Shown piece after piece: positions 7,955 to 15,203 of a stretch of DNA of 18,551 nt. The stretch is from an uncultured Pseudoxanthomonas sp. (GTDB taxonomy: Bacteria; Pseudomonadota; Gammaproteobacteria; Xanthomonadales; Xanthomonadaceae): the NCBI GenBank assembly GCA_937975725.1, contig CALJUL010000033.1, forward strand, positions 1 through 18,551, in the 5' to 3' direction. Made by a program: the position numbers and the translations under genes. The stretch's first letter is position 1, and each line of letters starts with the position of its first letter. Under the pieces are notes generated by a model. That model worked only from the letters and a program-made list of their open reading frames with translations, did no database searches and had not been told where the DNA came from.

Positions 7955-7988
7955 GGTTCCAGTCCTCCTTCTGCGCGGCGGTGCGGCG

Positions 7989-9320
7989 TCATGCCGGCTG
8001 GTCCGCCAGGTAGTCCTGCGGACGGCCGCGCCGCCGCACCAGGCGGTCCCGGCCATTCTCCACCAGCACTTCGGCCGGCGCATCGTGGCTGAGGAAACCC
8101 AGGGGGCTGGCCGCGCGCCCGTAGGCGCCGGACTGGAACACGCCCACCAGGTCGCCGATGGTCGGCTCCGGCACCGCGATCCCGCGCGCCAGCACGTCCA
8201 GCGGCGTGCACAGCGGGCCGACGATGTCCACGTCAGCGGCGGCCGCCGGTTCGTCCAGCCGGTTCAGCAGCGCCACCGGGAAATTGCGCTTGATGGTCTG
8301 GCCGAGGTTGCCCGACGCCGCCAGGTGGTGATGCATGCCGCCGTCGGCAATGACGAAGGTGCGGCCGCGCGAATGCTTCACGTCGACCACCCGGGCCACG
8401 TACACACCGGCCTCGGCGACCAGGAAGCGCCCCGGCTCCACCATCAGCGCGGTGCCGGCGAAGGCGGGATCGCCGGCCAAGCCGTCCACCAGTTCCGCCA
8501 GCCCTTCGCGCAACGCGTCCATGTCCAGGCGTTGTTCGTGGGCGAAATACGGCACGCCCAGGCCGCCGCCGAAATCGATCGTGCGCAACGGGCCGCCCAG
8601 CGCGGCCGCCATGCGCCGCGCGATGTCCAGGCCGGCGCGGTACTGCCCCAGCAGGGTCTGGTGGTCGAGGATCTGGGTGCCGACGAACAGGTGCAGCCCC
8701 ACCACGCGCAGCCAGGGCTCGCGCAGCAGTTCTTCCAGCACCGTGTCCAGTTGGTCCTCGTCGATGCCGAACGGCACCGCGCGCGCGCCCATGCGCATGC
8801 CGCCGCCCTCGACCGCCGCCGCCGGATTGATCCGCAGCGCGATGCGCGCGGGCTGCGCGCGTTCGGCGGCCAGCGCGGCCAACCGCCGCGCTTCGGTCAG
8901 CGACTCGACGTGGATTTCGCCGATGCCGTGCCGCAGCGCCAGCGCGAGTTCCTCCTCGCGCTTGCCCGGGCCGGCGAACACGATGCGGTCCGGCGCGCAT
9001 CCCGCCGCCAGCGCCTGGTGCAGTTCGCCCGCCGAGGCGATCTCCAGTCCGCAGCCCTGGCCGACGAAGAACCGCAGCAGGGCCTGGTTGGGATTGGCCT
9101 TGACCGAATAGAAGATGTCGAAGCGCGGCGGCAGGGCGTCGCGCAATACCTGCCATTGCCGGTGCAGCGTGGCCTGGTCGTACACGTACAGCGGCGTGCC
9201 GTGGCGCTGGACGATGTCGCCGATGGGCACGCCGCCCACATGCAGGTGCCCGCCTTCGCGTGCGTAGTGACGGGCGATCAGGTCGTCGACATGGCCGGCC
9301 GGCGCCGGGGAGGCGCTCAT
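7989..9320 (-). CDS. PLP-dependent decarboxylase, LysA/BtrK-like (exosortase-A-associated type)
   Basis: A 443-residue fold-type III PLP enzyme related to diaminopimelate and ornithine decarboxylases. The PLP lysine is K74 in FYSVKANPN. The phosphate-binding glycine loop is DFGGGLGVPYF (249-259), followed by EPGRFLVAEAG (295-305), the partner-subunit cysteine C371 in GPLCTPLD and Y400 in FQSGAYG. Two differences from true LysA stand out. The usual HxHIGSQ loop is H210-L-F212-V-G-T-Q, so a phenylalanine replaces the histidine that normally stacks on PLP, and the CESGD substrate motif is CTPLD. It is therefore unlikely to be the lysine-biosynthetic enzyme. The start ATG (9320) overlaps the ligase stop as ATGA. 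The sequence fits the family annotated as exosortase-A-associated decarboxylase; the role parallel is BtrK, which decarboxylates an amino acid bound to a carrier protein. Confidence 0.88.
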   Translation of the reverse strand: MSASPAPAGHVDDLIARHYAREGGHLHVGGVPIGDIVQRHGTPLYVYDQATLHRQWQVLRDALPPRFDIFYSVKANPNQALLRFFVGQGCGLEIASAGELHQALAAGCAPDRIVFAGPGKREEELALALRHGIGEIHVESLTEARRLAALAAERAQPARIALRINPAAAVEGGGMRMGARAVPFGIDEDQLDTVLEELLREPWLRVVGLHLFVGTQILDHQTLLGQYRAGLDIARRMAAALGGPLRTIDFGGGLGVPYFAHEQRLDMDALREGLAELVDGLAGDPAFAGTALMVEPGRFLVAEAGVYVARVVDVKHSRGRTFVIADGGMHHHLAASGNLGQTIKRNFPVALLNRLDEPAAAADVDIVGPLCTPLDVLARGIAVPEPTIGDLVGVFQSGAYGRAASPLGFLSHDAPAEVLVENGRDRLVRRRGRPQDYLADQPA

Positions 9321-10906
9321 GCCGCGGCTCCGGCCGCTTCGGCTTCGCGCCGGCGCAACGCGGGATAGTCGATCTTGCCGCTCGGCGTCTTGGGCAGATC
9401 GTCCAGGATTTCCAGCGCGTGCGGCAGCATATGCCGCGGCAGCAGCGACGCGACCCCGGCCAGCAGCGTTTCCGCATCCACCTGCGCGTTCTCGCGCGGC
9501 ACCACGAAAGCCTTGATGCGCTGGCCCAGCATGTCGTCGGCGACACCGATCACCGCCGCGTCGCGCAGCGGCCCGGCCTGGCACAGCGCCTGCTCCACTT
9601 CGGTCGGGCTGATGCGGAAACCGGAACTCTTGATCTGGTTGTCGCGGCGGCCGACGAAGTACAGGAATCCCTCTTCGTCGCGCCTGACCAGGTCGCCGGA
9701 GTAGCAGACCTTCTCGTCCTGGCCGGTGCCCGGCGGCGCCAGCGGATTCGGGCGCAACACCTGCGCGGTCAGTTCCGGCTGGCCCCAGTAGCCCATCGAC
9801 ACGGTCGGCCCGCGGTGCACCAGTTCGCCGATCTCGCCGGGCGCGCAGGGGCGCTCGTGCTCGTCCAGCACCAGGATCTCGGTGTCGGGAATCGCCTTGC
9901 CCATCGAGGTCGGCCGGCGTTCCAGTTCGGCCGGCGGCAGGTAGGTCGAGCGGAAGGCTTCGGTCAGCCCGTACATCAGCACCACGTCGGTGCCGGGCAG
10001 GGCCGCGCGCAGGCGTTCCAGCGTGCCCACCGGCAGCGCACCGCCGGTGTTGGTGATGTAGCGCAGGTGCGGCAGCGGCGTCTGCGCCAGCCGCGAACTG
10101 TCCTGTGCCAGCAGGTTCCACAGCGGCGGCACGCCGGCCAGCCCGGTGATCCGCTCGCGCGCCAGCACGTCCACGATCTCGCGCGCGAACAGGAACTTGA
10201 CCAGCACGCAGGTGCCGCCCTGCCGGATCGCGGTGGTCAACTGGTTGAGCCCGGCGTCGAAGCTGAAGGGTAGCGCGGCCAGGATGCGGTCGTCCTGGCC
10301 GATGTTCAGGTAGTCCGACACGATGGCCGCGCCCGCCAGCACGTTGGCGTGGCTGAGCATGACGCCCTTGGGCTTGCCGGTGGAACCGGAGGTGTAGAGG
10401 ATCGCGGCCAGGTCCTTGCCGATGGCCATGTCTTCACCGGCCGGCGCATCCGAGGCGCGCCACGCGCGCACGTCGTGGTAGGCAAACTTGTCGGCGGACG
10501 CGTTCTCCGCGTCGCCGGTCAGCGCGACCACGCGCAGGTCGGGACAGTCGCGCAGCAGCGGCTGCAGGCGCGCGAAGCGCTCGGGATCGGTGATCAGCGC
10601 CGTCATGCCGCTGTCGCGGACGATGTGACCGACCTGCTCGGGGAACAGGGCGTGATGGATCGGCACGAACACACCGCCGCCGGCGGAGATGCCGAAAGGC
10701 GACACCGCCAGCGCCGTGGACGGTTCCAGCAGCACGCCGACCCGGTCGCCGCGCGCGATGCCCGCCTGCCGCAGGCCGCGGCCGATGCCCTGCGCCTGCC
10801 GCCACGCCTGCGCGTGGCTCAAGCGTTCGTCGCGATGCACCAGTGCTTCGGCGTCGGCGCGCCTGGCTGCGCTGTCGCGCAGCATGTGGTGGATCAGGAA
10901 CTGCAT
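9317..10906 (-). CDS. AMP-forming acyl/aminoacyl ligase (exosortase-A-associated type)
   Basis: A 529-residue ANL-superfamily adenylating enzyme that activates a carboxylate with ATP and transfers it to a thiol. The motifs are complete: P-loop ILYTSGSTGKPKGVMLSH (169-186), A5 MYGLTEA (311-317), A7 YSGD (402-405), hinge and A8 GRRDNQIKSSGFRISPTEVE (419-438), and the catalytic A10 lysine K511 in KTPSGKID. The closest family I recognise is the acyl-CoA ligase annotated as exosortase-A-system associated, which is normally paired with the LysA-like decarboxylase downstream. The start at 10906 overlaps the carrier-protein gene by 13 bases, suggesting that the natural thiol acceptor is that carrier protein rather than CoA. 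The activated substrate is unknown; an amino acid is inferred from the adjoining decarboxylase. Confidence 0.9.
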   Translation of the reverse strand: MQFLIHHMLRDSAARRADAEALVHRDERLSHAQAWRQAQGIGRGLRQAGIARGDRVGVLLEPSTALAVSPFGISAGGGVFVPIHHALFPEQVGHIVRDSGMTALITDPERFARLQPLLRDCPDLRVVALTGDAENASADKFAYHDVRAWRASDAPAGEDMAIGKDLAAILYTSGSTGKPKGVMLSHANVLAGAAIVSDYLNIGQDDRILAALPFSFDAGLNQLTTAIRQGGTCVLVKFLFAREIVDVLARERITGLAGVPPLWNLLAQDSSRLAQTPLPHLRYITNTGGALPVGTLERLRAALPGTDVVLMYGLTEAFRSTYLPPAELERRPTSMGKAIPDTEILVLDEHERPCAPGEIGELVHRGPTVSMGYWGQPELTAQVLRPNPLAPPGTGQDEKVCYSGDLVRRDEEGFLYFVGRRDNQIKSSGFRISPTEVEQALCQAGPLRDAAVIGVADDMLGQRIKAFVVPRENAQVDAETLLAGVASLLPRHMLPHALEILDDLPKTPSGKIDYPALRRREAEAAGAAA

Positions 10907-11166
10907 CGGCCTGCGGTGCCGAGCCGGGACTGGACCATCCGCGCGATGGCCGGGATGGAGTCGAAGTTGCCGGCCACCATCTCCTCGTCGCTCAGCACCA
11001 CGCCATAGCTGCGCTCGATGAAGGTGACGATCTCCAGCACCCCCAGCGAATCGATGATGCCGCGATCAAGCAGCGAATCCCCCACTTCCAACTGTTGCGC
11101 CCGTGCCAGCGGGAACTCGTCGAGCACATACGCATGCAGCGAAGCCTGGATTTCCTCGGTCGTCAT
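10894..11166 (-). CDS. Acyl carrier protein
   Basis: A 90-residue four-helix carrier protein with the 4'-phosphopantetheine attachment serine S40 in DRGIIDSLGVLEIVTFIE, the standard DSL context. The body is acidic, as expected (TTEEIQ, DEE). The start ATG at 11166 has an AGGGGA ribosome site five to eight bases upstream; the frame stays open further upstream without sensible sequence. It is the first gene of the minus-strand operon and overlaps the ligase gene by 13 bases, which implies coupled synthesis. It is too distant in context from fatty-acid genes to be the housekeeping AcpP. It probably carries the substrate activated by the ligase. A phosphopantetheinyl transferase must be encoded elsewhere. 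Confidence 0.9.
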   Translation of the reverse strand: MTTEEIQASLHAYVLDEFPLARAQQLEVGDSLLDRGIIDSLGVLEIVTFIERSYGVVLSDEEMVAGNFDSIPAIARMVQSRLGTAGRCSS

Positions 11167-11607
11167 CGTGTTTTCCCCTGTTCTCCACACCGTTGCGCCG
11201 TCTTGGAGGTGAGCGTAACGGAAAGACGCGTCGCGGGCCCATCGGAAACCGACAAGCCCTCGTGCCACGCAACAGATACGGAGAAATCGGGAAAAATAGG
11301 ACAGTTCCGCGGGGATTCACGGCGCAGATGGCGAGGATGCATCGGTGTTTCGTCGCCCATCGGCCGCGCCATGTCGCGGCATGGTGCAGGCATCGCCATG
11401 CCCGCAGGTTCCGGTCGGAAGATGCACACGCGCGGGCCGCTGCGGGAGGCATGCGAAAACCGGCGACGGCATCGTCCATCCCCGGAATCGCGGGAATCCA
11501 CAGCCTGCGAGTTGCATCCGACATTGCGACGCCATCACGAGGGGCCCGCCGTTCGAACAGCACGGCGGCGCAGCGCCACGTGCGGGAGTTGTTCCTCGCA
11601 GTGCCGG
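11167..11607. other. 441-bp stretch without a convincing gene
   Basis: The interval separates the carrier-protein operon (starting at 11166, leftward) from the end of the deoxyribosyltransferase gene (stop at 11608). Open frames exist on both strands (for example 11345-11611 plus), but their translations are rich in Arg, Ala, Cys and Pro, have no recognisable domain, and look like GC-driven noise. The least GC-rich part, around 11270-11310, includes a short run reading CCTATTTTTC on the minus strand and may be promoter DNA for the operon, giving a leader of about 100 bases or more. I could not assign -35/-10 boxes with confidence. Confidence 0.5.
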
Positions 11608-12153
11608 CTAAGTGCCGGTCGCGTGCAGCGCGTGGCCGGCGTCGAGATCCTCGCGCAAGCGGCGTAATGCCTGTTCCGCTCCGCCGACCACGATCACGCA
11701 GGGCACCGCCAGCATCAGGTTGAGCGGCAGGCCGAATTCCTCCAGCTCCCAGCCCTGCGCATCCTTGCCGGCCACGATGCCGGCGGCGTGCGGACAGCGC
11801 GCGCGGATGCGCTCGGCCAGGCTGCCGGATTCGGGGACGTAGCCGTAGACCGGCTTGCCGCGGGCCACCGCATAGCCGACTTCGAAACAGGTGCCGCTGT
11901 CGGGTTCGGCGCCGCGGAAGAAATCGAGGTTGGCCAGCACCGCGTCGGCCGCATCGAGCAAGCCGATGTCGGCGCGGTAGATCCAGCGGGCGGCGGCGGC
12001 CGGATCGCCCTGTGCCTGTGCCGCTCCCTGCGCGTCCAGCGGGAACAGGCCGGTGAATCCGTGCGCGGCGCACAGGCGTTTCAGGTGTTCGCCGTGCGCG
12101 GCCGCGTCGGGCCGGAAGATGTCGGGACCGGCCAGGTACAGGGACTGGATCAT
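11608..12153 (-). CDS. Nucleoside 2-deoxyribosyltransferase family protein
   Basis: A 181-residue protein of the NDT/DRTGG-like Rossmann fold. Signatures are SLYLAGPDIF at residues 4-13, RADIGLLDAADAVLANLDFF (60-79) and GAEPDSGTCFEVGYAVARGK (81-100), with E91 in the position of the catalytic glutamate of the family and D77 nearby. Enzymes of this family exchange bases on deoxynucleosides or hydrolyse nucleotides. It may serve nucleotide salvage or clean-up, but substrate cannot be read. The start at 12153 is the ATG directly before the conserved strand; an in-frame ATG at 12177 adds eight residues, and neither has a good ribosome site. The stop is TAG. The gene stands alone, 94 bases after the radical SAM gene on the same strand. 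Confidence 0.88.
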   Translation of the reverse strand: MIQSLYLAGPDIFRPDAAAHGEHLKRLCAAHGFTGLFPLDAQGAAQAQGDPAAAARWIYRADIGLLDAADAVLANLDFFRGAEPDSGTCFEVGYAVARGKPVYGYVPESGSLAERIRARCPHAAGIVAGKDAQGWELEEFGLPLNLMLAVPCVIVVGGAEQALRRLREDLDAGHALHATGT

Positions 12154-12247
12154 CGGCGGCAACCGTGGCCGGAACATGCCCGCATTGTCGCGGCCGCCTG
12201 CGAGCCCAGCCCGTGACCGATCGTCGCAGCCGCCCGGCCGCTGGCCT

Positions 12248-13336
12248 TCAGAACAATTCGCCCTGTGGCGACGGCGCGCGCGGCGCGGTGAAACGGCTGC
12301 AATCCAGCGGCGGATGCCGCCGGCCGGCGAAGCCGGTGCGCTTGTGCGCCAGCGCGAAGCGGCGCGCCAGCAGGTCGGCATAGACGCCCTCGCCGCGCAT
12401 GCGCGCGCCGAAGCGGCTGTCGTAGTCCTTGCCTCCGCGCAGTTGCCGGATGGTGCTCATCACGTGCGCCGCGCGGTCCGGCACGTGGGTCTGCAGCCAA
12501 TCGCGGAACAGCGGCGCGACTTCGTGCGGCAGGCGCAGCAGCACGTAGCCGGCGGAGGTGGCGCCAGCCTCGCGGGCGGCTTCCAGCACGGCCTCCAGCT
12601 CGTGGTCGTTCACCCACGGGATGACCGGGGCGAACATCACGCCCACCGGCACGCCGGCCTCGCTCAGCCGCTTCACCGCGCGCAGCCGCGCATGCGGCGC
12701 GGAAGCGCGCGGTTCCAGCCGCGACGACAGGCCGTTGTCCAGCGTGGTGACGGAGAAGTAGACGTGCACCAGGTTCGCCCCGGCCATCGGCGCGATCAGG
12801 TCCAAGTCGCGTTCGACCAGGGCGTTCTTGGTGATCAGCGAGAACGGGTGCCGGGTTTCGGCGAGCACCTCGATGATGCGCCGGGTGAGCCGCAGCCTGC
12901 GTTCGGTGGGCTGGTAGGCGTCGGTGTTGATGCCCAGCGCGATCGGGCTGACCCGGTAGCCCGGCCTGGACAGTTCGCGTCGGAGCACTTCCGGCGCGTT
13001 GGTCTTGGCGTAGATCCTGGTCTCGAAATCCAGCCCCGGCGACAGGTCCAGGTAAGCGTGCGAGGGCCGGGCGAAACAATACGAGCAGCCGTGCTCGCAG
13101 CCGCGGTACGGATTGAGCGATTGCGAGAACGGGATGTCCGGCGACTGGTTGCGGCTGATGACGCTGCGCGCGGTCTCCTCGTGCAGTTCCGTGCGCGGCG
13201 CGGCGCGGTCTTCGTCTTCGGTCTCGCGCGCGTGCCAGCCGTCGTCGACCGCCTCCGGCACGGTCACGGCGAACCGTCCCGGCAGGTAGCCGTTGGAACC
13301 GCGTCCCTTGATGCCGGGGTGTCCGGGTTGCGCCAT
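12248..13336 (-). CDS. Radical SAM protein, PA0069 family
   Basis: A 362-residue radical SAM enzyme. The [4Fe-4S] cluster motif is CEHGCSYC at residues 80-87 (C80, C84, C87), preceded by the characteristic SQSLNPYRGC and followed by FARPSHAYLDLSPGLDFET. These match the PA0069/SplB-like group whose reaction is unknown. A KGRGSNG-like N-terminus (GIKGRGSNGYLPGRF, 8-22) and the GINTDAYQPTER segment are also typical. Similarity to spore photoproduct lyase has been used to suggest DNA repair, but this is not shown. The start at 13336 is the ATG just before MAQPGHPG; the frame extends upstream into the antisense of cls, which is rejected. It is divergent from cls with 58 bases between starts. Confidence 0.92.
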   Translation of the reverse strand: MAQPGHPGIKGRGSNGYLPGRFAVTVPEAVDDGWHARETEDEDRAAPRTELHEETARSVISRNQSPDIPFSQSLNPYRGCEHGCSYCFARPSHAYLDLSPGLDFETRIYAKTNAPEVLRRELSRPGYRVSPIALGINTDAYQPTERRLRLTRRIIEVLAETRHPFSLITKNALVERDLDLIAPMAGANLVHVYFSVTTLDNGLSSRLEPRASAPHARLRAVKRLSEAGVPVGVMFAPVIPWVNDHELEAVLEAAREAGATSAGYVLLRLPHEVAPLFRDWLQTHVPDRAAHVMSTIRQLRGGKDYDSRFGARMRGEGVYADLLARRFALAHKRTGFAGRRHPPLDCSRFTAPRAPSPQGELF

Positions 13337-13382
13337 GCGCGGCAGCTTACGCCAGCCCCGTCGCAGCGCCCGCGACACGGCA

Positions 13383-13388
13383 TAGAAT
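13383..13388 (+). promoter_or_regulatory. Possible -10 box of a leaderless cls promoter
   Basis: TAGAAT lies six bases before the cls ATG (13395). The spacing would place the transcription start at or next to the A of ATG, giving a leaderless mRNA; consistent with this, no Shine-Dalgarno sequence is visible upstream of that ATG. The -35 region at the expected distance (GTCGCA-like) is poor. This is a sequence-only suggestion. Confidence 0.35.
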
Positions 13389-13394
13389 CGCGGC

Positions 13395-14846
13395 ATGCTC
13401 GGACACCTGCATGCGGCCTGGGACGCCATCGCCTCGATCCCCCACCTGAAGCTGTGGGTCACCTTGGCCTGGCTGTTGTACCTGCTGCCGCTGTGCGCGT
13501 GGATCATCCTGCAGAAGCGCGAGCCGGTCGCCACGCTGAGTTGGCTGCTGTCGCTGTCGCTGCTGCCGTACATCGGCTACGGGGTGTATTTCCTGCTGGG
13601 GCCGCAGCGCATCAAGCGGCAGCAACTACGGCGCACGCGCTCGCGTGAGGATTCGGACGCCTACGCGGTGTTCGCGCCCAGCGAGGGCAACCGCGCGGAA
13701 CTGCCGCTGCTGGGGCAGAAGATCACCGGCCTGCCCCCCTCCACCGCCACCGAAGTCAAGTTGCTGGTGGACGGTTGCGCCACCTACCGGGCCATCCTCG
13801 AAGCCGTCGCCGGCGCGCGCAACCACGTCCACATGGAGTACTACATCTTCAACGGCGACCGCACCGGCCAGCGGTTGCTGGAAGCGCTGGTGGAACGGGC
13901 ACGCGCGGGAGTGAAGGTGCGCCTGCTGCTGGATGCGGTGGGCTCGGGCCGGCTGAAGGCGCGGCTGCTGCGCCCGCTGGTCGAGGCCGGCGGCGAATAC
14001 GCCTGGTTCCATCCCACCCGTTTCCGCCCGTTCACGCGCCCCTGGCTGAACCTGCGCACGCACCGCAAGATCGTGGTGGTGGACGGCGAGGTGGCGTTCA
14101 CCGGCGGCATCAACGTCACCGACGACGAGGACGAATCGCTGCGCGAGGACGCCTACCGCGACCTGCACCTGCAACTGCGCGGCGAAGTGGTGCGCAGCGT
14201 GCAGCAGGTGTTCGTCGAGGACTGGGTGTACGCGACCGCGCAGCAGCGGCGGCATTTCCAGGGCACGCGGCTGTGGAGCGCCTGCGAGGCCGGCGACGGC
14301 GGCATCGCGGCGCAGGCGCTGGTGTCCGGGCCGGATTCGGCCTGGGAGCCGATCCACCGCATGAAGGTGGCCGCCATCCACGAGGCGCGGCGCCGGGTGT
14401 GGCTGGTCACGCCGTATTTCGTGCCCGGCGAGGCGGCGCGCATGGCGCTGACCTCGGCGGCGCTGGGCGGGCTGGACGTGCGCCTGATCGTGCCGAAGAT
14501 GAGCGATTCGCGCCTGGTCACCCTGGCCGCGCGCTCGTATTTCGACGAGCTGCTCGCCGCCGGCGTGAAGGTGTACGAATACGGCCCGCGCATGCTGCAC
14601 ACCAAGGCGCTGCTGTGCGACGACGCGCTGGCGCTGGTGGGCAGCGCCAACTTCGACCATCGCAGTTTCCGCCTGAACTTCGAGATCTCGATGATGTTCC
14701 GCGACCATGGCGTGGCCGCGGCGCTGGCGCAGTTGCTGGAAGGCGAGATCGCGGCCTCCACGCCGGTGCATACGCAGCGCCGCCGCTCACTGTGGCGGCA
14801 CCGGCTGCCGGAATCGCTGGCCCGGCTGCTGTCGCCGTTGTTGTGA
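13395..14846 (+). CDS. cls: Cardiolipin synthase
   Basis: A 483-residue phospholipase-D superfamily enzyme that joins two phosphatidylglycerols into cardiolipin at the inner membrane. Two N-terminal transmembrane helices (about 20-40 and 46-68) carry the usual LGPQRIKRQ exit. The first HKD motif is HRKIVVVDGEVAFTGGINV (H223, K225, D230) and the second HTKALLCDDALALVGSANFD (H402, K404, D409). The length matches the ClsA type. A six-base gap between a TAGAAT box and the ATG suggests a leaderless start. Downstream, separated by a hairpin-forming 67-base gap, are a small membrane protein and pdxJ on the same strand. Nothing is missing from the active site. Confidence 0.95.
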   Translation: MLGHLHAAWDAIASIPHLKLWVTLAWLLYLLPLCAWIILQKREPVATLSWLLSLSLLPYIGYGVYFLLGPQRIKRQQLRRTRSREDSDAYAVFAPSEGNRAELPLLGQKITGLPPSTATEVKLLVDGCATYRAILEAVAGARNHVHMEYYIFNGDRTGQRLLEALVERARAGVKVRLLLDAVGSGRLKARLLRPLVEAGGEYAWFHPTRFRPFTRPWLNLRTHRKIVVVDGEVAFTGGINVTDDEDESLREDAYRDLHLQLRGEVVRSVQQVFVEDWVYATAQQRRHFQGTRLWSACEAGDGGIAAQALVSGPDSAWEPIHRMKVAAIHEARRRVWLVTPYFVPGEAARMALTSAALGGLDVRLIVPKMSDSRLVTLAARSYFDELLAAGVKVYEYGPRMLHTKALLCDDALALVGSANFDHRSFRLNFEISMMFRDHGVAAALAQLLEGEIAASTPVHTQRRRSLWRHRLPESLARLLSPLL

Positions 14847-14865
14847 GCGCGGCGTGTGCCGGTCC

Positions 14866-14891
14866 GGCGGCATCGGCGGTAAGATGCCGCC
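14866..14891 (+). terminator. Hairpin between cls and the small membrane protein gene
   Basis: GGCGGCAT (14866-14873) and ATGCCGCC (14884-14891) form a perfect 8-bp stem with a 10-base loop. No T-run follows, so it is not a classical intrinsic terminator; it could attenuate cls read-through or protect the 3' end. Confidence 0.3.
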
Positions 14892-14913
14892 AGCAACCCG
14901 AGGGTGGACGACG

Positions 14914-15180
14914 ATGCACTGGCTCTTCCTGTTGATGGCCGTCGGCCTGCTGGCGATCGCGTTCACCGTGACGTCGAGCGCGGTCATGGTCGTGTGCCTG
15001 CTGGCGTCGCTGGCACTGTTCGTCGCCTGGGCGCTGGGCCGTTATGCGCAGCGCATGGGCGACAGCAGCCGCGATCCGTCGATGATGGTCGATCCGGTCG
15101 AACTGCGCCGCCTGCGCGAGCTGGCCGAAGCCCGCCGCCAGGCCGCGGCCACCGCGGACGAACCGCCGGCTTCGCCCTGA
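14914..15180 (+). CDS. Small inner-membrane protein, unknown
   Basis: An 88-residue protein with two closely spaced hydrophobic helices (about residues 3-20 and 23-43) followed by a hydrophilic, arginine- and alanine-rich helical tail (PVELRRLRELAEARRQ, about 60-80) that could form a coiled coil on the cytoplasmic side. The start at 14914 has a GAGGGTGGA ribosome site 6-8 bases upstream. The frame is open further left inside cls antisense context, but those starts are not supported. I do not recognise the family. It lies between cls and pdxJ in the same direction, and an in-frame alternative pdxJ start overlaps its stop (TGATG at 15178-15182). Confidence 0.75.
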   Translation: MHWLFLLMAVGLLAIAFTVTSSAVMVVCLLASLALFVAWALGRYAQRMGDSSRDPSMMVDPVELRRLRELAEARRQAAATADEPPASP

Positions 15181-15203
15181 TGCCCGCACGCCAGGATGTC
15201 GCC

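Noticed and set aside
7989..9320. Assignment of the decarboxylase as lysA of lysine biosynthesis
   Set aside because: The context (ACP, ligase, GNAT) and altered HIGSQ and CESGD motifs argue against a diaminopimelate substrate.
7852..9368. 505-codon plus-strand open frame opposite the decarboxylase
   Set aside because: His/Arg/Gln-rich shadow of the decarboxylase coding frame with no recognisable domain.
11345..11611. 88-codon plus-strand open frame in the gene-poor interval
   Set aside because: No ribosome site, Cys/Arg/Pro-rich translation without hydrophobic core, and overlap with the end of a real gene.
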